From assembly GCA_947184155.2 (NCBI GenBank), contig CAMXCT020001791.1:1-64000 (forward strand): a stretch of DNA of 64,000 bases. The letters are read 5' to 3'. Numbering within the stretch: position 1 is the first letter of the stretch; each line of letters begins with the position of its first letter. The notes beneath the pieces are model-generated. The model was given only the letters and a program-made list of their open reading frames with translations. It ran no database searches and had not been told where the DNA came from. The position numbers and the translations under genes are program-made. This DNA is from Cladocopium goreaui (taxonomy: Eukaryota > Sar > Dinophyceae > Suessiales > Symbiodiniaceae). Of the stretch, positions 10,634 to 22,299 are shown in pieces.

Positions 10634-10856
10634 GTCGATTATATATTGCATATTTCAAATAACCCATTACATAAACAATAATTCAATCCATTGAGGTTTA
10701 TTGTTATCCCCAAAATCATCCCAATCACATTCTATTGTGGTAATACGGTGCAGTGGCAGTAAACTAACAGAGATATGCAACAACCAGCCATGAAACTAGA
10801 TCACTTCCGAACGGTAAACATGGTAAAGAACCATACTTTGCCATACAGCAACTTCT

Positions 10857-10990
10857 AGGTTTTTGTGGAGGTTCTTCCCAACTCCCTCGTCAACTGGCGT
10901 TCCTGGAGCAAGGAGATGTTCGCCGCCGGACCGGCCGGACCGCGGCCGGCAAAGCCCTCCTCGGAGCGGATGCGAAAACCGCTGATGGCA
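10857..10990 (-). CDS. host exon, family not recognised
   Basis: The minus strand reads AISGFRIRSEEGFAGRGPAG then PAANISLLQERQLTRELGRT. It is a strongly GC-rich island in AT-rich sequence. The island is open on both strands, but strand agreement with neighbours favours minus. Confidence 0.4.
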
Positions 10991-11249
10991 TGGCAGATGG
11001 CATGGATTTTCGAGGCAAACACTACATTAAAACATGAAATATATGGAGAAACAAATATGGACATATTGTGGAATTCAAATTGGAACCTAAGATTGTTCCA
11101 AGCAAAAACATGGAAACAAATGATGATACCTATGACTTTTGTCCTAACCACAGATGGGAGATCTCACCAGCATGAATTTGTACCAACATCAAAAGTGTTG
11201 GTAGAAATACAGAAAGTACCCCCATTGGTAATCAAAGGTGGCAATTGAA

Positions 11250-11700
11250 CATCTAACACAAACAAATGTTTATAGTTGTGAATATCTGTAAACGGTGAAT
11301 TTTCCCGCAAACCACGTTTGATTACCGGAGAGTATATTAATTGTCATGGTGGAAAGCCTTCCAATTGACTGTTGCTCTAACTTTTTCAGGAAATGCGAGA
11401 ACACATAGAAAAACAACCCAAAAAGATAGAAAGAGAGAACCAAAGCAACAGCAATAACAAGCGTTCTCTTGTGCTTATTATTTGCCAGCCTTCATCCTTT
11501 TTCATGCAAGAAATGTAAAGAAATCGAACATGATAATGCCCTTGTGCCGCGATCATGTGACATAACAAGTTCCAAACAATGCAACAGCTTGACGTTCACA
11601 TCACTGGCATTGATCACTCAGTTCTGCTAGTTGCGACTGCGACTACTTTTCTCCTTGGTTTGAACAAACACTTAAAATTGCTGATTGTATGAGAAAACAA
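11250..11700. other. AT-rich non-coding sequence
   Basis: No exon or recognisable repeat seen, apart from a possible family A end remnant near 11300-11335. Confidence 0.35.
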
Positions 11701-11701
11701 A

Positions 11702-11817
11702 TGCCCTCTGGTAATTTAATATAGCTATGGAAAATCACCATTCTTAATAGGTAAACCATCTATAAATGGCCATTTTCACTAGCTTTTTGATGCTTTTTGT
11801 ATGTTTACCAGAGGGTA
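11702..11817 (+). mobile_element. MITE family A, AGCTTTTTG subfamily
   Basis: Left end TGCCCTCTGGTAATTTAA, right end TGTTTACCAGAGGGTA. The right arm has a partial duplication of GCTTTTTG. Confidence 0.87.
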
Positions 11818-12174
11818 CCAGTTTGACATCAATGTCGTTGCGTAAATGGCTCAAATCCATAGTAACTTCCCTCTGGTAATTTGTGCCTTAGCTATGGAAC
11901 TTCACCACGAGTTGTAAGTCGGTAAATCATTGAACCCATGGCAACATGTGAAATGATGGTACATTGTCCCATTCATATACCCATGATTGAACTATATGTT
12001 TGTTGGTTAATCCCTATTCATCATAAAATCCGCAAAGTCCAGAAAAAAAAACACCATGAAGACCAGGGTAGTTCCATTAATGAACCATGATTCACCATGA
12101 TTCACCAGGGTATCATAATTGTCATTCTTACATTTTAGTGAATCATCAGGATGTTCCCATTAAAACCCGCCATG

Positions 12175-12250
12175 TCTTAGCTGCTCAGCCACCGCTACGC
12201 GGCTCCGGGATAAGAGGGCCGGGGCCTCAAAGGTCAACACAACATGGGCG
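12175..12250 (-). CDS. host exon, family not recognised
   Basis: The minus strand reads DAAHVVLTFEAPALLSRSRV then AVAEQLRHG. It is a GC-rich island with alternating hydrophobic and charged residues consistent with folded protein. Splice borders were not resolved. Confidence 0.4.
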
Positions 12251-12298
12251 GCATCTATGGCTATCTGATATCTTCCCTATGTGGAAAACAAAGTGGGG

Positions 12299-12406
12299 TA
12301 CCCTCTGGTAAACATACAACAAGCTATTGAAAATGGCCATAGAAATAGTGCATTTTCCCATTAAAAATGGTGATGTTCCATAGTTATGTTAGATAACCAG
12401 AGGGTA
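12299..12406 (-). mobile_element. MITE family A, complete copy
   Basis: Inverted core orientation. The left arm carries AACATACAACAAGCTATTG. Confidence 0.9.
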
Positions 12407-12609
12407 TATGATGCTAGATGCTTAGTACAACATCAATCCAAAGATGTTCAAAAACAGGATTGCAAACGCAATCCGTCATCATTATCATCATTGAAGCACA
12501 TCCAAATTCGCTATGGATCAAATTTTGATCACCAAAGACTGGAAGGATCACTCATAAAACATCTATATCTTTTTGCACTCAGCTGTGGGTTTCAGTTTTG
12601 ACCCAGTCT

Positions 12610-13690
12610 CGCTATCACCATTATGATGATTGAAGGGAAGATCTCCACAGGAAATCAAAGTTTTTTTTCATGAATTATAGCGGGTAATCCCTGCCCCCCT
12701 AATTCTAATTCCCCAATTGAATCTAGGCTTAGTAAATCATATACTAAATCCGATTTCCCCTTGGTTTAGTGTTGGTTTAGTATTCTAAACATTTCCGGAT
12801 CGAGCCACTGTAAAAAGACGCCTATCCCATCTCCTGAAATACGAGGGTGTTCTTCTAGGTTTCCGTACTATGGGTTATCACAATCCCCAATCAATGAGCT
12901 AAGTCCCAACAAATTCATCAATCCAGGGTATTCTTCCCCAATTGACGCCCCCTAATAAATTGTGATCATCCCATATATCATGGTTAGTCATAATCGGTTT
13001 GCCCCAATAAATGAGCTACATGTAGTTTTGCGATAATGCCTTGTAATCTGTATATAATGGTTAGTTATATATATATATATACATAATATATATATATTTA
13101 TACCCCAACTGTCCTAGGGAGCTTGAATATCCCTCTGTCATTCCATTATACTGGTTGGTTACTAGGGATTCCCGGTCATGACTTGTGATAATCCCATATA
13201 TACTGGTTAGTGTAATCCCCTAATCCATTGGGATATATCGTCTCCTATAATCCGTAACATTGGTATAACCCAAAATCATTAATATAAATTAATATAAATT
13301 AACATAAATTAATATAAATTAATATAATGAATTGATATGAATTGTATGAAATCGTTTTAATCCCCCCTTTTTTAGTCGTCATCCTTTTTAAAATACTAGC
13401 CATTATCATTAGTGGATGAGTATCATCCAGTATCCAATAGATTCCACCATAACCATATAGTAAACTCCAATAGTATAATGTCTAATTACTATTATCCATT
13501 AGCATTATACTACTATTATATCATAATAAAATCCAATACTACAATCCAAAACTATAACCATATAAATTAGTAAAATCCAAGAGTATCATGTATAATTGCT
13601 ATATACTCACCATCCTACATATATATATATGATTAACAACCATATACTAATTAATATACATATACCATCCTATACACTAATCATTAGTAT
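12610..13690. repeat. non-coding, repeat-derived AT-rich block
   Basis: Contains TATA tracts (about 13060-13100, 13615-13635), a TTAATATAAA short tandem repeat (13280-13325), and a family E-like stretch at 13131-13215 (CCCTCTGTCATTCCATTATACTGGTTGG) that also occurs at 42309 and 63668. No exon seen. Confidence 0.5.
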
Positions 13691-13709
13691 CATCCAATAG
13701 CAAGGGCCC

Positions 13710-13805
13710 CGACCACAGCACCATTGCCCACCTTGGCTGGCGCCGGCGCCTTGCGCTGCACCGCGCCAGCACCACCCGGCCTACCGGTAGGGAGCGGGAG
13801 CGCAT
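13710..13805 (-). CDS. possible host exon, Ala/Pro-rich linker
   Basis: Very GC-rich island. The minus frame reads ALPLPTGRPGGAGAVQRKAP then APAKVGNGAVVGAL. The plus frame is also open, but strand agreement favours minus. The composition is that of a disordered linker. Confidence 0.3.
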
Positions 13806-13965
13806 TTGTTTTTTTTTTTTCCGCAGAATATCTGGCTAATTATCATTTAAATACATGTGTCGATGTCAAAACATGTATGTATGTATGTATGCATGTATGT
13901 ATATATATATTATATTCTGTATAAATAGCTATATATATATTACTATGATAATATCACTATATGCA

Positions 13966-14040
13966 GTATATTACAGTATATTACAGTATATTACAGTATA
14001 TTACAGTATATTACAGTATATTACAGTATATTACAGTATA
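13966..14040 (+). repeat. 10-bp tandem repeat TTACAGTATA
   Basis: About seven perfect units of TTACAGTATA in a row. They follow an ATGT/GTAT tract. Confidence 0.95.
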
Positions 14041-14472
14041 TATTTATATACATATACTATATCATATAGATATCATATAGAGCACCTGCAGATTGCACAT
14101 GAACCCTACTGAATCCCTACTTACATGGCTAAGCCTTACTGACTTGAGCTTCAATTAGAGAGGTAAATGACTCCATTTGACACACCTGAAAATCTTGGTG
14201 CCTTGTTGATCCCTAAGTTGGCTTCATGTTTAGTATATATAAATATACATATGCATAATAATATATATATACATATATAAATTATATATATACATATATA
14301 TTAGTTGGCCATGTAAATCCATGCCCCAAAAAGTCAACAAAAACTCGAACATGGATCCAGGTTCAACCACACACCAATTGAGAATCCCTGGGAGAAGCCT
14401 GGAGACGGATTTTAAATCTCCGATTTTCCCAAGATCAGATGATTAATCCTCAGACCTGGATCTGGGAGTTTC

Positions 14473-14588
14473 CATAGTCATGGGGGTACCCCAATAGCTG
14501 GATGCTTTATAGTTAGGAAATGTTAGGAACATCCTATTTTTCAATGGATGAGAACTGGGGGTACCTCCATTTTAGGAAACCCCCATAC
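14473..14588. mobile_element. MITE family G copy
   Basis: Left TCCATAGTCATGGGGGTACC, right GGGGGTACCTCCATTTTAGG. The next element (family A) begins immediately after. Confidence 0.6.
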
Positions 14589-14590
14589 AA

Positions 14591-14696
14591 TACCCTCTGG
14601 TAAACTAACATAACTATGGAAAATCACCATTTTTAATGGGAAAATCCACTATAAATGGCCATTTTCAATAGCTTTTTGTATGTTTACCAGAGGGTA
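14591..14696 (+). mobile_element. MITE family A, AGCTTTTTG subfamily
   Basis: Complete copy with flanking TA on both sides, inserted between a family G element and an exon. Confidence 0.92.
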
Positions 14697-14704
14697 TCCC
14701 CCAA

Positions 14705-14815
14705 AGATTTCGCGAAGATCTTCCCGGTTGAATCGAACAAAAACCGCCTCGCCCATTCCGGCGGCGTCTCGGTGAAGCGCCGGGAGGCGGCGTTGTAGTC
14801 CTGGCCTGACAGCTC
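14705..14815 (-). CDS. host exon, family not recognised
   Basis: The best minus frame reads NELSGQDYNAASRRFTETPP then EWARRFLFDSTGKIFAKSL. A second minus frame is open too but is Arg-rich and looks like a shadow. A family A MITE lies only about 10 bases from its downstream end. Confidence 0.45.
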
Positions 14816-14869
14816 GTTTCACTGGGGTTTTCGGGTGGAGGTAGTTCACATTGGTTACCTATATAATTA

Positions 14870-15000
14870 GCTAGTGGAGCTAAGAATCATAATGATCACT
14901 ATATAATCACTATATATATAATCACTATATATATAATCACTATATATATAGTCATGTAATTATAGTCATGTAATTACATCTTATTCATATTTTATTGCTG
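14870..15000. repeat. AATCACTATATATAT simple repeat
   Basis: Short tandem run of a 16-18 bp TATAATCACTATATA unit, about four copies. Confidence 0.7.
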
Positions 15001-15627
15001 GTACATCTTGTTACACATGTGCTGTAATTTGTGACAATGTTCAAGTCAACACGCGTAACAATATGGGAAGGTCATCCTAAAATAACCAATCTGCAGGCTA
15101 TTCGAAGGGGTGTTGAATTTCTCCCTCTTCACCAGAGATAACCTATTCAACGGATGCAAAAAAATGATTTGTTCACCAACAGATCAACAGTATGTTTTCC
15201 CATTTTTGATCACCATTTTTTGTTGGTGAAACTCCCAATTCGCTGTGGCGTTCAACTGTAAAAAAAACCCAATTCTACGGATTCACCTTGCAATTTAACA
15301 TGATATTCAAAGAAACAACACGGCCATAAGTTGAGGGCTGTTCCCCCTCTTTTAACACGACCAAATGTCATAGTACGTGTTGGTGTCTATCACACAAGAT
15401 ACGCATTTCCAGTCTGCCCGCGGTTGGAGTCTCTCGGAGAGAAAAGAGGTATATCCCCCAGGTTCAGACCTACCCAACTCTTGCTCGTTGTGGTCACTGG
15501 GACTCATCCCTAAAAATGAAATCTGAAGCATCTGAACTTGAAAAAAACACATGAAATCACCAGAATTGAGTGTATAAGACCCAACCCTCAGCCTTCCCCC
15601 CCTTTTCACGCCGTTTTCCGCCCTTAC

Positions 15628-15828
15628 AGCTCCCGGGCACCGCCGTTGCCCAGCATGGTGGCCACGGTGGCCGTTCCCATGGCCGCGCGGTGCAGCATCG
15701 CCAGGTCGTCGAAGGTCTCGTGGCGGTGCTGGCGGAAGCCCAGTTCCCGGGACCCGGTGCGGACGGCGTTGATGACGCGCTGCTTGGGGCTTGGCTGCCA
15801 CAAGTCGCCCCAACTGATGTGGCTCAGC
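15628..15828 (-). CDS. host exon with clear GT-AG borders, family not recognised
   Basis: The minus strand has the acceptor ATCCCAG before the exon and the donor GTAAGG after it, giving a 201-base exon. It reads SHISWGDLWQPSPKQRVINA, VRTGSRELGFRQHRHETFDD and LAMLHRAAMGTATVATMLGN. If the donor is not used, the frame ends at TAA in the same place. The well-mixed composition indicates a folded protein. I do not recognise the family. Longer ORFs in other frames over this island are Arg/Pro-rich shadows. Confidence 0.6.
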
Positions 15829-16448
15829 CTGGGATGATGGCTTTGAAGGGAAAGAGAGGTTGGAGAAACTGTGTTTTTTTGGGGGGGAAGTGGAGGTTGG
15901 ATGGTTTTTTAGGAGCACGGGTTAATATTTCTGTGGAATTCTGCTGATATGTTAAGAACAACGTTCTTTTTTTAGCCTTCTTAAGTGTCTAATCAACTTT
16001 CTCGTGGACAAATAAATTCCACTTACACTTACACTTTGCACCAAGCAAAATCCATGGGTATCACGCATGGAGCATCTGTCCAAGAAAAGGTTGATGTAAA
16101 TGAATTACAGTCGTCCTGGACAAAGGATGTTTGAAAAATATGTAAAACATATTGAGTCACTTGCAAATACCAGAGTGGACAGAACCTGTTCAAGATATCC
16201 CCGTTATATTTCCATTAAACATATGAAATCGTGCACTAGTTCACATCAAACAGGAACCCCATATTATTGGTTATGTGTATAATGTATAATAAATATGTAT
16301 ATATATAAATATGTATATTATATATGTAGATCACTTCCGCACCGCATGAAATAAGATTCCCCATGAACCAACGCTCACTTAAGCAAACAAAACTACTGTT
16401 GACACATATGTTTATTCATTTGATACTCGTCCCAACCATAAAATCAAT

Positions 16449-16554
16449 TACCCTCTGGTAAACTAACATAGCTATGGAAAATCACCATTTTTAATGGGTA
16501 AATCCACTATAAATGGGCAATTTTCAATAGCTCTGTTAGTCATAACCAGAGGGT
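16449..16554 (+). mobile_element. MITE family A, complete copy
   Basis: Both ends intact, standard core, TA on both sides. Confidence 0.92.
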
Positions 16555-17084
16555 AACCCCATCAGATCTCCGTAAAAAGATCTTCCTCATCCCATCCCTT
16601 TTCGGTCCCTCCCATTCTCAATCGATATGAAAAACCAGAAAGGCTTGGTGCCTGCGTCAAACCTACCAATTGTTTGTATATATGCAATGGTTTCTTGTAA
16701 ATATATTGCATGATCTTAAGCAATCTTGGCTTCTCATTTTCCATGCACAAACTTTTTAATGGAACACAACTTAAACTGTTTGAAACCACACACACACACA
16801 AAAAAAACAAAGAAACCAAAAACATCAATGTCTTCCAGACTAGTCTGAACATAGCTAGATCAAAGTAGTCCCCAAAATATCTGTTATTCCTTTGTTTTTG
16901 GTTTCTTTTGTTTTTTTCCCGATGTTTTGATCCTGGGAATCCACATTCATCCTTAAACCAACTCTGATTCATCTTGCTGAGGCTTGCCATCTGTTTCAAA
17001 TGCTTCACAACCATCTCCCCATCACAAACAAACCATCTCCCATCTCCCCATCTCCCCATCTTCCCATCCCTGCGGACTCCTGCC

Positions 17085-17240
17085 GTTCCCGTTGCCGCGG
17101 CGCCAGAACTGTTGGAAGATGCTCCGCTGCAGCATCGCTGCATCCTTTGGCAGCGCTGCGCGAAGAAGCTCCTGGCGTTTCGCCTCCACCGACTCGAAGG
17201 TGGGCAGAAAGTCCTCCTTCACCGCGTTCCTCGGAGGCTT
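17085..17240 (-). CDS. host exon, family not recognised
   Basis: The minus strand reads RNAVKEDFLPTFESVEAKRQ, ELLRAALPKDAAMLQRSIFQ and QFWRRGNGNG. The charged, helix-rich peptide is coding-like. The same bases are open in two plus frames, which are Ser/Pro-rich shadows. Confidence 0.5.
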
Positions 17241-17465
17241 GGGGGGTTGGGATGATGATTATGGGATTTATAAATGTATTTATATATGTATTTATATTGG
17301 TATATAGTTCCCAGGTTTACAACCTGTCTATTGGGGGTTGCTATATTTAAAACGACACATTTTTGGCACTTAACCCTCAAACTCTTGGAATCGGAAGGAG
17401 CTGGGGGAAAGAAAACAGTGGAGACAGGGTGGAGTTGAGTAGCAAATGTAGTGAACATGGACATT

Positions 17466-17675
17466 CAGGGTACCCCCTAAATCATCCATTTGAATAGGAT
17501 TCTCATACCCTCTGGTAATTTAACATAGCTATGGAAAATCACAATTTTCAATGGGAAAACTCACTAGAAATGGCCATTTTCAATAGCTATGTTAGTTTAC
17601 CAGAGGGTATACTTTCCCTTATAAACTTAAACCATCCAGCTATTGGGGTACCTCCATTTATGGAAACCCCCACAT
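17466..17675. mobile_element. MITE family G copy split by a family A insertion
   Basis: GGGTACCCCCTAAATCATCC lies on the left. The family A copy at 17506-17609 comes next, and then AAACCATCCAGCTATTGGGG and TACCTCCATTTATGG follow. The two halves join into a normal family G element once the insertion is removed. Confidence 0.65.
17506..17609 (+). mobile_element. MITE family A inside family G
   Basis: Complete copy with TACCCTCTGGTAA and TTACCAGAGGGTA ends, nested in a family G element. Confidence 0.92.
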
Positions 17676-17874
17676 GAAATCAGTTGAACATGGGACAAAC
17701 CATAGGACATGCACATGGCATGATGGTGATATGTGATCTACAGAAAAACAAAACAACAGTGGCTTATTTATCCTCCGAATTGACCCAAGCAGGGGTCGCC
17801 TGCCAGGTTGGGCAATGATAAGTGTCACTCTGTGTCACTTGGATTCCCGGGGCGGAAAACATACATGGAACATA

Positions 17875-18015
17875 CATGGAACATGCGTGGAACCCATGCG
17901 CCCAGCGTCTTGTAGAACGCATCCAACGTAGCGCTTGCCACGACAATCCGCAAGCATTCCAGGGCAAAACCACCTGGCACGTGGGCCTCATTGAAAACCC
18001 TTGGGATGATGTTCT
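17875..18015 (-). CDS. host exon, family not recognised
   Basis: The minus strand reads FNEAHVPGGFALECLRIVVA then SATLDAFYKTLGAWVPRMF. The hydrophobic helix ALECLRIVVASATLDAFYK suggests a folded helical domain. It lies between other minus-strand exons. Confidence 0.5.
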
Positions 18016-18159
18016 TGGTGAGATTTGGTGAGGGTGACCTAGGAAGTAGTTTCAGCTTCTCGCCCACGAGCCGTGTTCGACTTCACGTGACCATTCGCAA
18101 GTCTCCCATCCCCCATGTGAGTCACATCTCCCGTGATATGATGTGATAACTGATAACTA

Positions 18160-18258
18160 ATTGGAAGTTTAACATAGCTGTTGAAAATGGTGATTTATAG
18201 TGGATTTACCCATCGAAAATGGTGATTTTCCATAGTTATGTTAGTTTACCAGAGGGTA
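18160..18258 (-). mobile_element. MITE family A, left end diverged
   Basis: The right end TTACCAGAGGGTA is intact; the left starts TAATTGGAAGTTTAACATAG. The same AACTAATTGGAAGTTT string recurs right after the element, suggesting a local duplication. Confidence 0.75.
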
Positions 18259-18259
18259 A

Positions 18260-18900
18260 CTAATTGGAAGTTTTATATGGTATTATCATGTATTGTCCCA
18301 ATGTGTATAATGATCCCAAATTCATTCCGAGTAGAGATTCATCCAAACAAGTGAACGTATATTTTTTTTACCTTAATCCAAACCTTTCCTAACCATCAAC
18401 TAGGTAATCTCCCATTATAATTCATCCATAATGATACATTTACATGTTTATCATATTCCCATTTATCCAACCCCGATTTATAACCATTATTTGTTCTCAA
18501 TTATTCTCATTCATCATAAATCAGCAATAGAAACCATGATTCATATCCTATAATGGCCACAGCTAATCTATTACATCCAACTCCACACCTGAATTGATGA
18601 TTGTTGATTATCAACAAACAATCTCATTACTGGTAAAGAATCATAAGTGCTCATAAACAGCCCCTATATAAATCTGTTGATTCATCAAACAATGTTAGTC
18701 TAGTAGCATTTCCCCTAGTCCACAACTTTCACCCCCACGGTTGACCGCCTGGGTTGATGGTCCTGTTAACCGTATCCCCATGAGATTCCTTAACTATACA
18801 ACCACAAACAACCCATCACATCTCCCCCTGCCCTCCGTCAAATGATGATGTTGATCAACAGAGTTGATGATGTTCAATGATGTTCATAATCTTATCCCAC
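18260..18900. other. AT-rich non-coding sequence
   Basis: No exon or clear repeat seen. Confidence 0.4.
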
Positions 18901-18903
18901 CTA

Positions 18904-19019
18904 TACCCTCTGGTAAACTGTCCCATAACTATGGAAAATCACCATGCTATTATATAATGGGAACATCCACTATTTCTATGGCCATTTTCAATAGCTATGT
19001 AACAAATTACCAGAGGGTA
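18904..19019 (+). mobile_element. MITE family A, complete copy
   Basis: Complete, with a diverged core (ATGCTATTATATAATGGG). Its right half is duplicated about 130 bases downstream. Confidence 0.88.
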
Positions 19020-19093
19020 TATTTGTATATACTGAACATATTGAATTATGATATTCATATTATCCCACCTTATTATCAATGATCTTATAATCA

Positions 19094-19149
19094 AATCCAC
19101 TATTTCTATGGCCATTTTCAATAACTATGTAACAAATTACCAGAGGGTA
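19094..19149 (+). repeat. duplicated right half of the preceding MITE
   Basis: AAATCCACTATTTCTATGG through AATTACCAGAGGGTA repeats the right half of 18904-19019, including its private changes, so it arose by local duplication. Confidence 0.8.
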
Positions 19150-19165
19150 TATCCCATTCATATCC

Positions 19166-19315
19166 TATTAAATCACTATAAAATTCCATTAAATCACTAT
19201 AAAATTCCATTAAATCACTGTAAAATCCCATTAAACCACTATAAAATCACATTAAATCACTGTAAAATCCCATTAAATCACTATAAAATCCCATTAAATC
19301 ACTATAAAATACTAT
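19166..19315 (+). repeat. 20-bp tandem repeat
   Basis: About seven or eight copies of AAATCACTATAAAATCCCATT with small variations. It gives a spurious ORF with a repeated LNHYKIP peptide. Confidence 0.85.
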
Positions 19316-19342
19316 AAATTCCCACCTATAATCATATCCCAC

Positions 19343-19520
19343 CTGAGTTGATGATCTTCAGCAGAATCTGGCGACTGCTCCAGCGGATCAGCAGCACTTT
19401 GTCGCTCACCACGAAGGCCCTGGGCCCCACAGGCTGCATGGCGTGGACCACGCTGCTCTGCCCCACAAAGGCCATCAGGGCGGGGCCGTCCAGGAAGTAG
19501 CCCGCGTCCAGGGTGATGTC
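19343..19520 (-). CDS. host exon: cyclic-nucleotide-binding-like domain, C-terminal part
   Basis: The minus strand reads DITLDAGYFLDGPALMAFVG, QSSVVHAMQPVGPRAFVVSD and KVLLIRWSSRQILLKIIN. It has the layout of the second half of a cyclic-nucleotide-binding fold: a glycine turn, a small helix, two beta strands, then a hydrophobic final helix. The acceptor CCGTTAG and the donor GTGGGA border it cleanly. The exon at 20155-20245 supplies the typical FYYIVHGRV strand just before it. The usual phosphate-binding G-E-x-A-L appears as DGPAL, so ligand binding is uncertain. Confidence 0.6.
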
Positions 19521-20154
19521 CTAACGGCTGGGGCGGTTGAGACGTTGGGGATGTGGATATCATGGTTAAGATGTGGTTAAGACATGGTACATACATGGTA
19601 AATACATGGTAAATGAACACCGATGCGTATTGATGATGCTTGATGATGGTTGATGATGATTAATGATGGTTGATGATCAATGTACTAAACTATGATACAT
19701 TGCCGTAACACACGGTGAGGTCACCATACCGGTGAGTCTATCTGGGTAAACTGTACCAACTCACAAAGCCGAATTAAGGCTATTTTGGGAATGGTTAGTA
19801 TAGCCTTAATTCACCTTTGGGATCTTTGGGTAGAGCCTCACTGGAATCATGGGCAGTATAGCCAACTCACCGGTATCACATGGTATCACTATACCAACTC
19901 ACTAACCATGATTCCAATGAGGGAGAACAGGGTTCGGTCGTTGGCCTCGTTGGCCTTGTTGGCCCCTCAGAGGATACTCTTTCAGTGCACACCTTTACCT
20001 GTCAGAAAAAAAACACCTCATGTGGGTAAAACAATACTAAACCATCCCCCATATCACCATAAATTTTATAAATAGGTGGTATAAACATGTATAAACCATT
20101 CCCAGTCATGGCTGGTAAAAATGGCATTGTTTTACCCACATTATGTCTCACGAC

Positions 20155-20245
20155 CCCTGGTCCCCTCGGTCCCCCTTTCCTTGATGCCACTCTCAGACGC
20201 GGGCTTCAACAAGACCCTGCCGTGGACAATGTAGTAGAAGTGCTC
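20155..20245 (-). CDS. host exon: cyclic-nucleotide-binding-like domain, middle part
   Basis: After the acceptor GCCGGCAG the minus strand reads EHFYYIVHGRVLLKPASESG then IKERGTEG. EHFYYIVHGRVLL closely follows the F-Y-x-I-x-x-G-x-V pattern of cyclic-nucleotide-binding domains. It precedes the exon at 19343-19520 in the same gene direction. The downstream splice site was not resolved. Confidence 0.6.
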
Positions 20246-20820
20246 CTGCCGGCGTCACGCGGTCCGTGGAGCATATGTGCCAGTTTTTAGTGGGGTCCAT
20301 CAGTTTGTTTCCATGGACGGTAACAGATATTTGGGTATTGATATGTATTGATCAATAATAGATTTTCCGTTGGGCAAACAATATGGGTATGAATGAGAAT
20401 ACAGTACCCCAATAGAATGTGCAGCCGTGTGGAAATATCATGCCAGCTTAAGAAGTGGGTTGAACATCGAACATATGGTTGCAGTGGCTCACAATTATTA
20501 CCAGGTGGTGCCCGAAAATTTTGTCTTTGGGTTCTTGATTCACTCCATTCACGTTCACGTCCACTAACTATGGTTGCATCTACCATCCTAGTTGTTTCAT
20601 GTTGTTTCAACCAACTTAGCTCGCGCACTGGGGCACCAAAAATGGCATCGATTCCCAAGCATGGCATCGTCATTTTGGCCAATCATTGCCATGAATAATC
20701 CAAAATGGGCCAGTTAGTTCAAAATATTTGTTTGAGATGGGCCAGTTAGTTCAGTAGTAGATGGGTCATAACATGTCATAACCCATATTTTAGATATAAG
20801 GAATGATAGATTATGGTAAT

Positions 20821-20933
20821 CTGGTTGGTGGTTTGAACCCCTCTGAAAAATATGACTTTGTCAGTTGGGATGATTATTAATTATTCCCAATATGGTGGGA
20901 AAAATCAAAGCCATGAACCAAACCACCAACCAG
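20821..20933. mobile_element. MITE family D copy 3
   Basis: CTGGTTGGTGGTTTGAACC at the left, AAACCACCAACCAG at the right, with the CTGAAAAATATG block inside. Confidence 0.8.
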
Positions 20934-21082
20934 ATAATAGTGGGACCATAGTTGGTTTGATTATGGTATTAACTATGGTTATTATGGTTAATTACTATAT
21001 ATCCGCCGACCCCAGCGAAAGCACGGGGGAGCGCGTCAGATTTATGATTCATGGTTAACCAAAATAGTTATGATTATAGTCA

Positions 21083-21165
21083 ACTAACTAACATAACTAT
21101 GGAAAATATTGGAAAATCACCATTTTCAATGGGCAAATCCACTATAAATGGATATAAATGGCCAT
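21083..21165 (+). repeat. MITE family A core fragment
   Basis: ACTAACATAACTATGG and the ATCCACTATAAATGG core are present, but both CCCTCTGG ends are missing. Confidence 0.6.
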
Positions 21166-21194
21166 TAATATCTACAAACGAAAGGCCATTTGGG

Positions 21195-21335
21195 AAAGAT
21201 TCCACAACGACGAACTCCACGGCCCCACGTCCACCCAGATCTCCCAGATCTCCTCTTCGGCCTCCATCTCGGAGCCATCGCTGGAGCCATCGCTCGAGTC
21301 TTCAGCCTTCAACCTGGGGAAAAACCCAAGGACCG
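21195..21335 (-). CDS. host exon, acidic linker
   Basis: The minus strand reads RLKAEDSSDGSSDGSEMEAE then EEIWEIWVDVGPWSSS. The acidic Ser-rich stretch with a short hydrophobic IWEIWVDV patch looks like an interdomain linker. It lies between the exon at 22300 and the cyclic-nucleotide-binding exons. Confidence 0.45.
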
Positions 21336-21485
21336 AAGCGCCGAAGCGACCTTTAAAAGGACCATCAGCATACCGGAAGCTGGTCACTTTGAAGTATCGT
21401 TTTTGTTGGGATGTTTAACTGGGATGTTTAATATGAAAACTGGGATCACCATGGATTAGCAATATTCAGAAATTACTGGTTGATA

Positions 21486-21609
21486 CTGGTTGGTGGTTGG
21501 TACGCCTACCCCTCTGAAAAATGATGGACTTAAAGTCAGTTGGGATGTTATTCCATTCCCAATGTGATGGGAAAGTCATAAATAAAACATATTCCAAACC
21601 ACCAACCAG
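21486..21609. mobile_element. MITE family D copy 4
   Basis: CTGGTTGGTGGTTGG at the left, CAAACCACCAACCAG at the right. Confidence 0.75.
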
Positions 21610-21828
21610 ATTATAGTTGGACTATAGTTGGTTTGATTATGGGTATTATGGTTATTATGGTTAAAAAACACCAACCAGTAATCATATTTTGTTCACTTTT
21701 CTCAAACAAAAAATATCTGTTTCTGACTGTTTCTAACCTCCCAACAAAAAATGATATCGTGATATACCGCGTATCAGCGCTAGGGATGGACACAAAACAA
21801 TCAGGGACCGCCAAAGACCGATTGCGGT

Positions 21829-21941
21829 TACCCTCTGGTAAACTAACATAGCTATGGGAAAATCACCATGCTATTAATGGGAAAATCCACTATTTCGACT
21901 GGGCCATTTTCAATAGCTTGTTGTATGTTTACCAGAGGGTA
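21829..21941 (+). mobile_element. MITE family A, complete copy
   Basis: Both termini intact. The right arm carries AGCTTGTTGTATG. Confidence 0.9.
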
Positions 21942-22299
21942 TATCCTTCATCTTTGCTGATCTCTTATCTTTTGGTTAAGAGATGCAATACTTCAAGCAT
22001 AATAAGCCTAAAAAACATAGGAACACATAATGGTCTACTGAAACTATGTTGAATAATTTCCAACACATCCCACAAAAAGTCTGATGAAATGTGTTTCTAA
22101 TCTTCATTCATCCGTCAATTTATAGATGATGTTCTTAGCAGATAAATAACTATTTATGGTTAAACTAGCTAACTATTCTTAGCTAATGATTATAGTTATG
22201 ATTATCACCATTAATCACCATTAATCACCATTAAATCACCATTTTCCTATGGTTTTCCTATGGTTTTCCTATGGTTTTCACCAATTTATAGACCTCCAT

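Noticed and set aside
15352-15918. 188-codon minus-strand ORF
   Set aside because: Over the exon at 15628-15828 it is an Arg/Pro/Gly-rich alternative frame; the frame bounded by GT-AG signals is more protein-like.
16562-17143. 193-codon minus-strand ORF with a hydrophobic stretch
   Set aside because: It runs mostly through AT-rich non-coding DNA and a CA repeat; only the neighbouring frame at 17085-17240 looks coding.
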